DNA of 61,430 bases, taken from assembly GCA_938003855.1 (NCBI GenBank), contig CALKXD010000165.1, forward strand, positions 1 to 61,430, given 5' to 3'. Numbering within the stretch: the first letter of the stretch is position 1; each line of letters begins with the position of its first letter. Positions 18,564 to 27,632 of the stretch are shown piece by piece. This stretch comes from an uncultured Granulosicoccaceae bacterium (lineage in GTDB: Bacteria > Pseudomonadota > Gammaproteobacteria > Granulosicoccales > Granulosicoccaceae). The notes under the pieces are model-generated. The model was not told the DNA's origin, made no database searches, and saw only the letters and a program-made list of their open reading frames with translations. The position numbers and the translations under genes are program-made.

Positions 18564-18737
18564 AAACCTGTGTGCATCAGTACAGGCCAGCCTCTGGCGA
18601 GCGCCGCTATTCAGATGCCTGCTTCGGCTAAAGCCTCAACAGGACGTGCTCACCACCGTGCCTCATAGATCGGTCTATCACTGAGTATCGTGCCGCACTA
18701 CCCGCTGAAGCCTTGCCTTGAAAAAAGAGCTAATCAA

Positions 18738-19892
18738 TCAAACCGGCCAGTGCTCATTTTTTTGATCGCTGACCACCCAGTAGACCAGACCGGCGGCCAT
18801 TGCTGCCGCAACCAGTCCGTGTTGCAGCTCTGCCGACACCACCGTTAACAGGAAGCCTGTGACTAATGGCCCGGCAGATGCACCGATGTCCCGCCAGCTT
18901 TGCATACGAGCGAGTGCACCGAGCGTATCCTGGTCGCCATCGATTGTTTGAGCAATAACAGCAGGCCCGAGTGATGCCAATGCACCACGAAAAAGCAGCA
19001 TGACAAGCGCGCCTGTCACCGTCAGGCCGGCAGCCACAAAAACAAACCCCAGCATAGTCAGTGCTGCCGCCACGACAAACACTCTTCGAGCGCCGACCTT
19101 ATCTGCCAGCCAGCCAAATATCGGGGCGGCAATGGCCTCAGCAAAGTGTCGCATAGCTAACAAAGCGCCGCCGCCTAACACGGCCTCGGACAATGAGGCA
19201 TCGCGGGCAAAGATCAAGGTAATAGAAAGCGCAAACACGCCGTCTACGCCATAGCCCTGCAAAAAATACAACACATCGAGCGGTGATGGACGGCCCAGTA
19301 TCACGGGCTTTCTATCCCTGACTTTGGGTTTTACGCTTTCAGGTAAGGCCCAAAGCGCAACCGGCACTGCCAGCAGTGTCGGGACGGCAAGGATTAAGAA
19401 CACGGTGTTCGGTCCGACCTTTCCCACCAGCCATGCCCCAAACAGCAAAGCGAGAATCGGCCCGACACGTTGTATCGACTGTCCGATACCCACCCGCATC
19501 CCGGCACTGTCACGGGATTCAATAGCGTAAGACAGCGTCGCTAGTACCAGTGTTGCATAAGTCAGACCCCACAATACCCTTGCAAATAATAACGCGCCGG
19601 GTCCGTGGCCGATGCCATAAATAGCGGTTGAAAGCGTTGCAGTAACTGCAGCGGCAATACACATTTTTCGTATGCCGACCGCGTTTGTCAGCTGCGCAAT
19701 TGCTCCGTAGGCGAAAACCCGCACTATCCGGTTGGCCGATAGCATTACCCCGACCCAGCCAAGCGTTAGGCCGAATTGCTCGGCATACGCCGGCAGCACA
19801 GCATAGAGCAATGCATCGCCCAATAGCGCCAGAGACATTATCGATGAAGAAGCGATGATGGCACGCCAGCCGGTATTAGTCTCTGTAGTCAC
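18738..19892 (-). CDS. Major facilitator superfamily permease
   Basis: 384 residues with 12 hydrophobic segments. Helix 1 is IMSLALLGDALLYAVLPAYAE; a degenerate motif A follows at FAYGAIAQLTNAVGIRKM and its second-half repeat at FGWLADKVGARRVFVV. The start is a GTG at 19892 (VTTETNTGW) without a good ribosome-binding site. It is divergent from a broken AraC-type regulator gene that may once have controlled it. The substrate is unknown; the short loops fit a drug or metabolite exporter. Confidence 0.82.
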   Translation of the reverse strand: MTTETNTGWRAIIASSSIMSLALLGDALLYAVLPAYAEQFGLTLGWVGVMLSANRIVRVFAYGAIAQLTNAVGIRKMCIAAAVTATLSTAIYGIGHGPGALLFARVLWGLTYATLVLATLSYAIESRDSAGMRVGIGQSIQRVGPILALLFGAWLVGKVGPNTVFLILAVPTLLAVPVALWALPESVKPKVRDRKPVILGRPSPLDVLYFLQGYGVDGVFALSITLIFARDASLSEAVLGGGALLAMRHFAEAIAAPIFGWLADKVGARRVFVVAAALTMLGFVFVAAGLTVTGALVMLLFRGALASLGPAVIAQTIDGDQDTLGALARMQSWRDIGASAGPLVTGFLLTVVSAELQHGLVAAAMAAGLVYWVVSDQKNEHWPV

Positions 19893-20142
19893 AATAAAAT
19901 GGAGGGTCCGTCGCTAGTCTGCCGTGTAAATTCAACAATTAATTGCCTGTTCCCGACTGCTTCAAAACAGCCCGATTATTTAATTGTGACACCGTCTGTC
20001 TGAACAAGTACAAGTTTCTAACAGAAAACCAGGTGGGTGTTTTTGAAATGCGTGCAGGCTCTGTCCCGATAGATCAAGCGCAGCCGGTGACTCTTTCTGC
20101 CGAACACCGCAAGCCGTAGAGGCCTTAATCGACGAACCAGTC

Positions 20143-20694
20143 GTGTGCCTGATCCTGCAGAGCAGCAAAGTCACATCCATTGGTAATCAACACGTAGACT
20201 TACAACCCGATGATACGCTACTTGCCAGTAACGACCTGCCGGTTGTGTCCCGCATCACCAAAGCCAGCAACGCAGAACCCAATACGACCGTTATCCTGTC
20301 TCTGTATATGGGGATGGTTCAGAGCTTCAATAATCAGATTGCCGATAGCCCTACCAGCCGCATTGCCAGGGCAATTCATACATTGCGCAGCGAGTTCCGA
20401 TCACCGCTCAGCGTCTCAAACTTCGCCAATACAGCAGGGTTGAGCGCCTCATCCTTTCACAAGCATTTCAAGTCGGTTACCGGCACAACACCGCTGCAGT
20501 ATCAAAAAGAACTACACCTGATTGAGGCGCGGGCGTCACTGCTTGAAAGGCGGCAATTCGTTTCCGAAACCGCATACGCCGCGGGCTACGAAAGCCCGAC
20601 GCATTTCAGCCGCAACGACAGCAGGAAGCCCGGAGTACCACCCAGTCAGGATGGCAACAACATAAATACCTTGCCTGCAAACACGTTGCTTTGA
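20143..20694 (+). pseudogene. AraC-family regulator with internal deletion and lost N-terminus
   Basis: The frame holds the middle of an AraC_N-type sensor domain (EPVVCLILQSSKV, LASNDLPVVSRI) and then jumps to the DNA-binding region, SRIARAIHTLRSEFRSPLSVSNFANTAGLSASSFHKHFKSVTGTTPLQYQK ... AYAAGYESPTHFSR. About 90 residues that normally lie between these parts are missing. The reading frame runs upstream past the GTG at 20143 without a start codon until a stop, so the N-terminus is lost too. Family members are regulators of neighbouring genes; the divergent MFS permease gene would be the natural target. I treat it as a non-functional remnant, though a short product containing the HTH could still be made. 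Confidence 0.68.
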
Positions 20695-20810
20695 TCCGGC
20701 CTGCAGCCCGCCCTCTCGTGTTGTCAGCCTGACGCGGTGCAATACCGACGACCCACCTAACAAACGTTGAACCGCAATAATGCGCAAAGCGCCGCTGGCG
20801 ATCTTTACGG

Positions 20811-21566
20811 TCAATAGGTTATTTGCAGAATTCTATGTTCACTGACAAAACCGGCTTTCTCCAGGGCCCGCCGTGAAGCAACATTGCTTGGACCGCAACC
20901 ACAGATAGGGGTCATGTTCTGCTTTAGAAAATAGTGCTTCAGAAAAGATACCAGATGTGTGCCGTAGCCTTTTCGACGATGATTAGTTGCCACTAACATT
21001 CCGATATCAACATCGTCGCGGTTTTCGATGACTCTCTCGCCAATACCGCAACCTGCGATCATCCCGTTTGACTCAAGTATGAATAGCCCGCCGGAGGCTG
21101 CATAAGACTCAATCTCAGCTTCCGACTCGAAGAAATCATCGTTGATGCTAAAGACATCCGCAGCATCGCCTATCTGCCCGGGCCGGATGATAACGTCCTC
21201 TCTGTTTGGGTGAGAATCATTTAAAATACGGCGGAACAGCAAACCACCCGGTTTTACGTTTGCCGGTTTTGACAATGCGGCGTGGAGCAATTGAGCATCG
21301 TATGACTTACACAAAACACCGACTGCCTCACTAGTAAGCATGGCCGTGTTAAACAACTCTGACAGGCGGTGACTATGGTCCGGCAAAACAAACAGTTCAA
21401 CCAGCCTGTTACCAGACTGAACTACATAGCCGGCATCTTCAAATTGCCACGTTTTTCCTTTTGAGACCAGTAATTCAAGATAGTGCTCCTGCGGCTCCGG
21501 CAGGCTATTTAAGTATTTTTCCCGCAGGCTTTGTGGGGGCTCACGGACTTCTGTTAGCTTTATCAT
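20811..21566 (-). CDS. GNAT-family N-acetyltransferase
   Basis: 251 residues. The C-terminal half is a GNAT domain: VIIRPGQIGDAADVFSINDDFF, then DVDIGMLVATNHRRKGYGTHLVSFL (acetyl-CoA pyrophosphate loop RRKGYG, about residue 198) and NVASRRALEKAGFVSEHRI. The N-terminal 125 residues lack a recognised domain and resemble the substrate-side extension of GNATs with two lobes. Substrate unknown. It stands alone; the ATG at 21566 has only a weak ribosome-binding site. Confidence 0.78.
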   Translation of the reverse strand: MIKLTEVREPPQSLREKYLNSLPEPQEHYLELLVSKGKTWQFEDAGYVVQSGNRLVELFVLPDHSHRLSELFNTAMLTSEAVGVLCKSYDAQLLHAALSKPANVKPGGLLFRRILNDSHPNREDVIIRPGQIGDAADVFSINDDFFESEAEIESYAASGGLFILESNGMIAGCGIGERVIENRDDVDIGMLVATNHRRKGYGTHLVSFLKHYFLKQNMTPICGCGPSNVASRRALEKAGFVSEHRILQITY

Positions 21567-21696
21567 GGGTGTTATTTTACAGTCAGGTAGTCTTGCTTTC
21601 TACCGTAGCCCGGGCAGCTGACTCTCACTGTTGGATCCAATCCTTGCTTTCCACAACCTGAGATCACTGGTATTCAGGGACGGCAGATTCCGTCTG

Positions 21697-22443
21697 TTAG
21701 AATTTTCGTGCCGGCCCTTTGTCTTTTGTCGTCTTACCTTCTTCTGCACGCAACTTCCTGTCCCAGGCACCGGGCTTTTTCTCAGATTTATCGGTATCGA
21801 CTTTAGTCGCTGTGGTTTTGCCTTGCTCAACACCCAGGCGTTTATCGCGGTGTTCATGACCTGTTTGAATTTCACGACAGATACCCTCCAACGCTTCGTT
21901 CTGCTTGTCGGGATCATCGCCGGCGGCTTCCAGTCGATGGCTCATCTCCGCGCGTGATACGCCATTGATCTCGGTGACCTTCGAGTTGTTGATCAGTGAC
22001 GGTAGCTCCTGTCTATAGAAGGTTTTCTGCGGATCTATCGTGCGATTTTTGCAGAACACCTCAACCTTGCCATCGGCTTGCTCAGCATAGGTCCGCGAGG
22101 TTTTATCCCACACAGCACGGGCGGCACTGTGATTGTCCCGACCACCATGTTGCTGGTTCCAGGTGAGTGTCTTGGGATCAGAATTATCCCAAAGCTTATC
22201 CGCTTCCAGTTTAGCGCCATAAGCGGTCGCAAACTGACCGACCTGCTCCCCCTTTTCACAGTACTTATCTTCTTTTATTCCCTCGAGTGTCAGCGCGTTG
22301 GTCGACCGTGCGTGATCAAGTGCAGCGCGGTAATCGTTGTTGGTGTAAAAAACCGCTTTGTCAGTTGGCGCGGTTAATTGATCGCGGCTGCGCTCAATTT
22401 CGGCGTAGTACTCTTCAACAGTCGAGTACCGGGGACCATTCAT
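21697..22443 (-). CDS. Putative ADP-ribosyl cyclase/NAD glycohydrolase-like protein, candidate effector
   Basis: 248 residues, no signal peptide. Residues 29-56 (KAVFYTNNDYRAALDHARSTNALTLEGI) and 110-160 (an AVWDKTSRTYAEQADGKV stretch followed by TFYRQELPSL) follow the order of motifs in the CD38/ADP-ribosyl cyclase family: a TLE glutamate (Glu54), a W-x-x-T/V-S-x-x-x/F-A-E motif (Trp112, Glu121) and a Glu before the ELPSL step (Glu146). These map onto CD38 Glu146, Trp189 and Glu226 from memory, and I could not run an alignment. The C-terminal 50 residues are lysine-rich. The gene overlaps the upstream 115-residue gene by 4 bp (ATGA) and ends the operon. It could be a secreted NADase toxin or a signalling enzyme. 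The family call is a hypothesis. Confidence 0.5.
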   Translation of the reverse strand: MNGPRYSTVEEYYAEIERSRDQLTAPTDKAVFYTNNDYRAALDHARSTNALTLEGIKEDKYCEKGEQVGQFATAYGAKLEADKLWDNSDPKTLTWNQQHGGRDNHSAARAVWDKTSRTYAEQADGKVEVFCKNRTIDPQKTFYRQELPSLINNSKVTEINGVSRAEMSHRLEAAGDDPDKQNEALEGICREIQTGHEHRDKRLGVEQGKTTATKVDTDKSEKKPGAWDRKLRAEEGKTTKDKGPARKF

Positions 22444-22787
22444 GTGCGCTCTACTGTCACAAAGTCGTGGTTGGCGGCAAGAGCACTGACGACCACCGTG
22501 GAAATCAGTTCTTTCTCGGGTTCGGTCACCATCTGACCGGCAGCGGGGCCCGCAGTCCAGACAGAGACATCCCACAGATAAATAAACCAACCGATTCCAC
22601 CCTCATCGGTGCTGGCAGATTCAACCGGGATTTCCAGAAGCGAACCCCCTACCGTTAAGTCGGCACTTGAACTCGACCGGATCGCCAGAGAGACTCCAGC
22701 ACCATTGGTGTATTGCTCTTCTGTATTAAAAGCAAATTCCGCACTGTTACTCAACAGTACCAGTCGCTCCGCTTCGGTATCCCCCAT
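22440..22787 (-). CDS. 115-residue hypothetical protein coupled to the cyclase-like gene
   Basis: The protein is predicted to be beta-rich (GAGVSLAIRSSSSADLTVGGSLLEIPVES, GIGWFIYLWDVSVWTAGPAAGQMV) and acidic, without a signal peptide or membrane segment. GGGAGG lies upstream of the ATG, and the end overlaps the next gene by 4 bp, so the two products are probably made together. In effector pairs such a partner is often an immunity protein, chaperone or adaptor; nothing in the sequence decides this. No family recognised. Confidence 0.6.
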   Translation of the reverse strand: MGDTEAERLVLLSNSAEFAFNTEEQYTNGAGVSLAIRSSSSADLTVGGSLLEIPVESASTDEGGIGWFIYLWDVSVWTAGPAAGQMVTEPEKELISTVVVSALAANHDFVTVERT

Positions 22788-22885
22788 ATCAGCTCGCCTC
22801 CCGGTAAGCGCACGCTATGCCCAATGCAGACCGTAGTAGCCCGGCTGGATTCATTTGATTAGCTCCTGTTAAGCCGTCAGACAAT

Positions 22886-25800
22886 CTAGAACTTCACTAC
22901 AGATTTTGGCTTGACCGTATCTGCCGCCTGGTCGCTAACCTCTGTCGTCACCACCGAGGCATCGGCAAATGCCTGCTGATAGGCCTGGATATCAAACATC
23001 CCAACAAATACCTCCGGATCGCTTTTGTCATCGTGATAGGCCTCGAGGTAGAAGTCACACACATCGGGTCCGGGCTGCGCGTAATTTCGCAGCGACGGCC
23101 AACGCAGATAAATTCCCTGACCGCGACTACGAGTCAGTACCGTTCGCAACTCAACCGAAGCACCGCTGGCGTCCTCGACACGCTGTGGCATACTGCCTGC
23201 TGCCCAGTTCATACTGCAGGCCCCCCCGGTGCCACTGATCCCTGCGCGACGTGCTGCTGCATTCTCGTCTCCGGTGTCTTCCGGCCAGTCATCAACATAC
23301 TTACCCCAAACCAGCTTCAAGTGCCGGTCGGCCTCGACAATCTGCTCTTTTCCATACTTGGAACGCAGCATCTGCAGTGCGGTCTCTCGATCAAAGTCGA
23401 TACCCGGCAATCGCAATCCCCTGATAACACCAAGAACATTCGCGGTTTCGACATCCCCTTCATAAAACACGGCGATATATTCATTGCCCGTTTCGTTGAC
23501 CCACAGATCGGCATTCTCAAACTGCTTGGGGTTGGTGGTAAAACCACGACGAATCGCGTAGCGGGATGAGGTTTCAAAATGCGCTTCGATCGCCTCAACC
23601 GCACTCGCCAGCGGCACACCCAGCTTGATCTCGACGATATCCGCTGTTTGAATCCGCTGATCTTTTTGCTCAGGCGCTTTTGGCGCCTTGGGAGCTATAT
23701 CTGCAGCACTGAGAGAATGCAGTATTTGCCCGCCATCGGTGTAGGAGTCACTCACAGTCATGTGCTGGAATTCGAGTGAAACAACAACACGCGGTATACC
23801 ACCACCGTTGTCGGCAAACGCGACGGAAGTGACGCTGGCATCGACGACAGCCATTTTCGCGGAGTTGTCTCGAAAATGCGCTAGCGCGTTTAGCTCAACG
23901 GTCACTGCAGGTGGGTTAGCCAGAGCCGGCAATGATCGTGCGGCATTCTTGCTCAGAGCGTGACACGACGCAGATGCCAGTGTCTTATAGCCGGCCCTGG
24001 CTTGCGGCTCAACCGTGAACCGGCCCGTTTTAGTTTGCATCAGATTATTGCGCACCGAGCTTACTTTTGACTGATCGGGGCTTTTATCGAAAGTCTCAAC
24101 ACCGCCACCTCCGGACAGGGAAACTTCACTACTGGCGACATTACATAACCCGGCCAACGGGCCTGCAGGGCTGGTCCCAACGACACCTGATCCGTGGTAA
24201 CCCATCCGACGGCCCAGGTTCAAACGCAGGGCAACGTTCTGGTACTGCGGGATTTTCAGACCTTTTACCCAGGATATAAATCCAGGTCGCAGTACTTGGG
24301 TCGTACTTCGATCAGGGAACGGTGCGCCTTCATCAAAAAACGTAACCCCCAGTGTGGTCGCTACACCGTTATCGTACGCCCACCGATTGCGCATCAACCA
24401 ATCCCATGACTCATCACTTAGAGACCCGGCTGACTGCGCCGCCAGCAACAGCAGGAGGTCTTGATCCAGTACCGGCTTTTCCGACAAAGTGATCTCATTC
24501 TGCACCGGCTTTGCAGTTTTAACAGGACTGACATCCTCCATCGCTATGTGGCCAAGCAACTGCCACTGTTGTCTGGTGGAGCGCTCTTCCCGGCGCAACA
24601 CAAAAATTTCTTTGATCTGGTGGGTTACCGTCAACTGGCCATAACTGTTGCTGCGGCCCAGATCTGTGATCGCGCCCAGTGGTACCACACGGGCACGGAT
24701 CTCAAGGGACCGCCTGGAATTGGCTGGAAAGCCCCGGACAATCTGCTCGGCCCTGGCTCTATCGACTTCAAGCGGCGGCACAGCGCCAAGCGCCTGATTG
24801 ACTATTCTTCCACGAAAGTTATGACCATCTGACGGGGAATAACGCTGCTCTTCAGAAAAGGTAACATTTAATACCTTAAAGGATCCGTTATTGAGATCGT
24901 ATTCCCCCAGCTCAAGATGTCCCGCCAGCCATAGTGGTTGACCGGTATCCACCATACGCGACTCCACATAGGCCACGGCCTCTTGTAATTTTTCGTCCCG
25001 GTTAAACTCATTAGCATCACTAACAATTGACGAGGATCGGATGTATTTATCCTTAAACTGTGCTGTTTCTCCAAATGCCATTGCACTGCCGATTATCCGC
25101 ATTGAACTTGCCAGCGGTACGTTAAACGCGGCCATCACTTCACTGAACCGTTCCTGCTTTGGATGCACCGCTGGAAACTCGTAAACAATCTGGTTTTTAG
25201 CGGAAATTAAAACTTCCCTGGTAACATCGAGCTCTACACGCACATCAAATTGACCGGCAGAGCGGTAACCCCGCGATTGCTCAAACCGCACAGAGACATC
25301 GCTTATATTACCGAACCGGGCATGCACTGCCGAAGCCGATTGACCGGATCGGGTACCAAACAACTGCTCACGTAACTGCAATGCCGGCTCACCGGAGATT
25401 GAAACCGATTCAGGCAACCAACGGTCACCGAGATAGGCCGTTCCCTGAAAACTGCCACCAGTGGCGATAAACTTATGCACGCCCGTGTAAGCTGTATCCC
25501 GTGGTGATAGCGGAAATAGATTCGACTCCGGCTGATAACTACCGACATCAGTCCGGTGCGAAACCAGCAACGGCAGATCAATGGGCAAGGCACGACTGAT
25601 CAACACCTCACGATACCTGTCCTTTATAGCCTCGTGCACCCGCGACTGAGCAACGCTATCGAGTTGGTCAAATCGAGTATTACTGCCACCAAACACGTCT
25701 ATTTTTTCATCCCGTGTCAGCATCTGCTGCGCAAGCACAAACGCCTGTGGCCATTTATCAATCAGTTCAGGCTGCTTGCCAAGCGCAAGCGCTGCCATGA

Positions 25801-27355
25801 AGCTACTGTTCTTTCCCTGAGAGGGGTCAAGATGCCCCTCGACAATTGCCATACCATACCGAGCCGCAATTGCCTTGACGCTGGATTCGGTTTTCGCCAG
25901 CTGGTTTTTCGTCTCTATTTTCCAGCGATACAATTCTTCCCCATCGCCGATAACTTCCCCCCGCGGCCCGGCTATATTGGCCGTAAGTGTCGCAAGCGGG
26001 CCTGTTAATTCCCCGGTAATAGAATATCCCGCATCATTATCAGACGGTCGCAACTTGATACCCTCTACCTGCAGTCCGGCAACCAGAGTCAAATTCAACC
26101 GGCTGGATTTCGCCATGCGGGTACCTTCAAGGTCTATCGCCTGCTCCAGGGACATCGGCACACCCAGATACTTCTCGCCATACTGGCTTGTATCGGTGTT
26201 GATGTAAGGCGCCTGCGACAAACCACTGATAACCAGACTAAGCCTCGGCAGATGCGGCAACCTTATTACCTCATTTCCCCGACCTGCGCCTACCGCAAAC
26301 AGTCCGCTTGTAGTGTTGTACTGCCCTTTTTGCATAACCGCCGGCTTGTAGACGAGCAGGTTTTTTACCTCTGGTACAGGTCGCTGCCTGATCTCAACAG
26401 CAAACTCATTCAAGGCTTCTTCTAACAGATACTGCGATGTGACCGTTCGGCCTTCATAGTCAAACCAACTCTTCAGGGTTTCTCTGTTGTCGATTAATTC
26501 AGGGTGCTTTGAAAGCACCAGCAATGCAATGGCATTCCAGGCGCGTACGTTTTCCTCACGGTTCTTTCCAATCACATAGGCGTTCTCTGAATCAAATCTG
26601 TTTTCAACAACGGCCGCCGATGCCAGTTGCCCGGAGTTTTGACCCGCTGCACTGAGGATGCCGGTATCGGACACGTTAGAATAGGACGTACCCTGCTGCC
26701 CTATGCCTGCCTGACCGTTGCCCACCTGTCCGGTGCTGGTCTCGCCGTAGAGAATCTTGCGGATCGATTTAAAACCGTTTCTGTCCATGCCCTGAGAGGG
26801 AGGCAGGTTATTTTCACTCAGGAAACGCGCGACCGCGTTTTTGGTGCGTTTTCCCGGCAGACCATCAGGGCGCCCTGCGTTATAGCCCAGATCGTTTAAC
26901 ATCTGCTGGTACTGCTTCCATTCGGCCTTCGATAATGTGGGGGCTTCTATACGCGGCCCGCGACCCGATGTGATCTCCTGAAACAGCGCGTAATTAATAG
27001 CGCCGTCTGCGTTCGCGCCACTGCTGCGCTGATACAGTTTTATCGCATCCCGGGTCCGCTTACCCATTCTGCCGTCCGGGCGACCCGTGTCATAGCCCAG
27101 TTCGTTAAGCCTGGACTGCAACAGCCTGACCTCTGCAGGAGTCGGCGCGTAGGCATCGTAATACTGCACAGAATCTGCAAGCGTATCGGTTTCACGAACA
27201 ACCTCCCGGGTAATCACCACCGTCTCTTTAACATCTTTGACGGAGTCCAGCACCTCAGAGGTCTTTTCCTTCAGTTTGTCAAAAAAACCCGCCTGTGTGG
27301 TCGGGACCACTACAACAGTCAGAATTATAATCAGGAAGCGAGACAAGTAACTCAT
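22886..27355 (-). CDS. Giant exported protein with two peptidoglycan-binding domains
   Basis: 1489 residues from the ATG at 27355, with AAGGG 8 bp upstream; a TTG at 27385 is less likely. A Sec signal peptide (SRFLIIILTVVVVPTTQA) is followed by two PG_binding_1 domains, at about 74-125 (LLQSRLNELGYDTGRPDGRMGKRT) and 142-200 (YQQMLNDLGYNAGRPDGLPGKRT). The remaining 1280 residues are soluble and non-repetitive to the eye, with mixed beta-rich pieces and no further membrane helix. I do not recognise their folds. A late piece (IKLGVPLASAVEAIEAHFETSSRY) resembles a small periplasmic domain seen in envelope proteins. It may be a cell-wall-anchored scaffold of the neighbouring machinery; 247 bp with the 40-residue ORF precedes it. 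Confidence 0.82.
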   Translation of the reverse strand: MSYLSRFLIIILTVVVVPTTQAGFFDKLKEKTSEVLDSVKDVKETVVITREVVRETDTLADSVQYYDAYAPTPAEVRLLQSRLNELGYDTGRPDGRMGKRTRDAIKLYQRSSGANADGAINYALFQEITSGRGPRIEAPTLSKAEWKQYQQMLNDLGYNAGRPDGLPGKRTKNAVARFLSENNLPPSQGMDRNGFKSIRKILYGETSTGQVGNGQAGIGQQGTSYSNVSDTGILSAAGQNSGQLASAAVVENRFDSENAYVIGKNREENVRAWNAIALLVLSKHPELIDNRETLKSWFDYEGRTVTSQYLLEEALNEFAVEIRQRPVPEVKNLLVYKPAVMQKGQYNTTSGLFAVGAGRGNEVIRLPHLPRLSLVISGLSQAPYINTDTSQYGEKYLGVPMSLEQAIDLEGTRMAKSSRLNLTLVAGLQVEGIKLRPSDNDAGYSITGELTGPLATLTANIAGPRGEVIGDGEELYRWKIETKNQLAKTESSVKAIAARYGMAIVEGHLDPSQGKNSSFMAALALGKQPELIDKWPQAFVLAQQMLTRDEKIDVFGGSNTRFDQLDSVAQSRVHEAIKDRYREVLISRALPIDLPLLVSHRTDVGSYQPESNLFPLSPRDTAYTGVHKFIATGGSFQGTAYLGDRWLPESVSISGEPALQLREQLFGTRSGQSASAVHARFGNISDVSVRFEQSRGYRSAGQFDVRVELDVTREVLISAKNQIVYEFPAVHPKQERFSEVMAAFNVPLASSMRIIGSAMAFGETAQFKDKYIRSSSIVSDANEFNRDEKLQEAVAYVESRMVDTGQPLWLAGHLELGEYDLNNGSFKVLNVTFSEEQRYSPSDGHNFRGRIVNQALGAVPPLEVDRARAEQIVRGFPANSRRSLEIRARVVPLGAITDLGRSNSYGQLTVTHQIKEIFVLRREERSTRQQWQLLGHIAMEDVSPVKTAKPVQNEITLSEKPVLDQDLLLLLAAQSAGSLSDESWDWLMRNRWAYDNGVATTLGVTFFDEGAPFPDRSTTQVLRPGFISWVKGLKIPQYQNVALRLNLGRRMGYHGSGVVGTSPAGPLAGLCNVASSEVSLSGGGGVETFDKSPDQSKVSSVRNNLMQTKTGRFTVEPQARAGYKTLASASCHALSKNAARSLPALANPPAVTVELNALAHFRDNSAKMAVVDASVTSVAFADNGGGIPRVVVSLEFQHMTVSDSYTDGGQILHSLSAADIAPKAPKAPEQKDQRIQTADIVEIKLGVPLASAVEAIEAHFETSSRYAIRRGFTTNPKQFENADLWVNETGNEYIAVFYEGDVETANVLGVIRGLRLPGIDFDRETALQMLRSKYGKEQIVEADRHLKLVWGKYVDDWPEDTGDENAAARRAGISGTGGACSMNWAAGSMPQRVEDASGASVELRTVLTRSRGQGIYLRWPSLRNYAQPGPDVCDFYLEAYHDDKSDPEVFVGMFDIQAYQQAFADASVVTTEVSDQAADTVKPKSVVKF

Positions 27356-27501
27356 TGCATACCCTTTATTTATGATGAATTTCAATATTTAATCTATAAC
27401 GTTTTACTTACACAACGACTTACGACAGCACAGAATCAGTAAAGATCAACCACACAATGCCGGCACATGCCGTTGTGCGGCGGCCCAACTGTGCAGATGC
27501 T

Positions 27502-27624
27502 CTAGGGAGGCGGAATCATCCATGAAAATACCACCTTCAGTGTATCTTCAACCGTGACCGCGAATTCGCGCAGGTACATCCATGCAACTACCAGCGCGAC
27601 AATAATCACTATATATCGAAACAT
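27502..27624 (-). CDS. 40-residue single-helix membrane microprotein
   Basis: A short ORF starts 8 bp after the stop of the coupling ATPase gene. It reads MFRYIVIIVALVVAWMYL, one clear membrane helix at the N-terminus, then REFAVTVEDTLKVVFSWMIPPP, an amphipathic tail. TAACTAGG precedes the ATG. Position and composition support a genuine small inner-membrane subunit or regulator of the complex. It is too small for a family assignment, and no proteomic or conservation evidence is available here. Confidence 0.55.
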   Translation of the reverse strand: MFRYIVIIVALVVAWMYLREFAVTVEDTLKVVFSWMIPPP

Positions 27625-27632
27625 AGGAAGAC

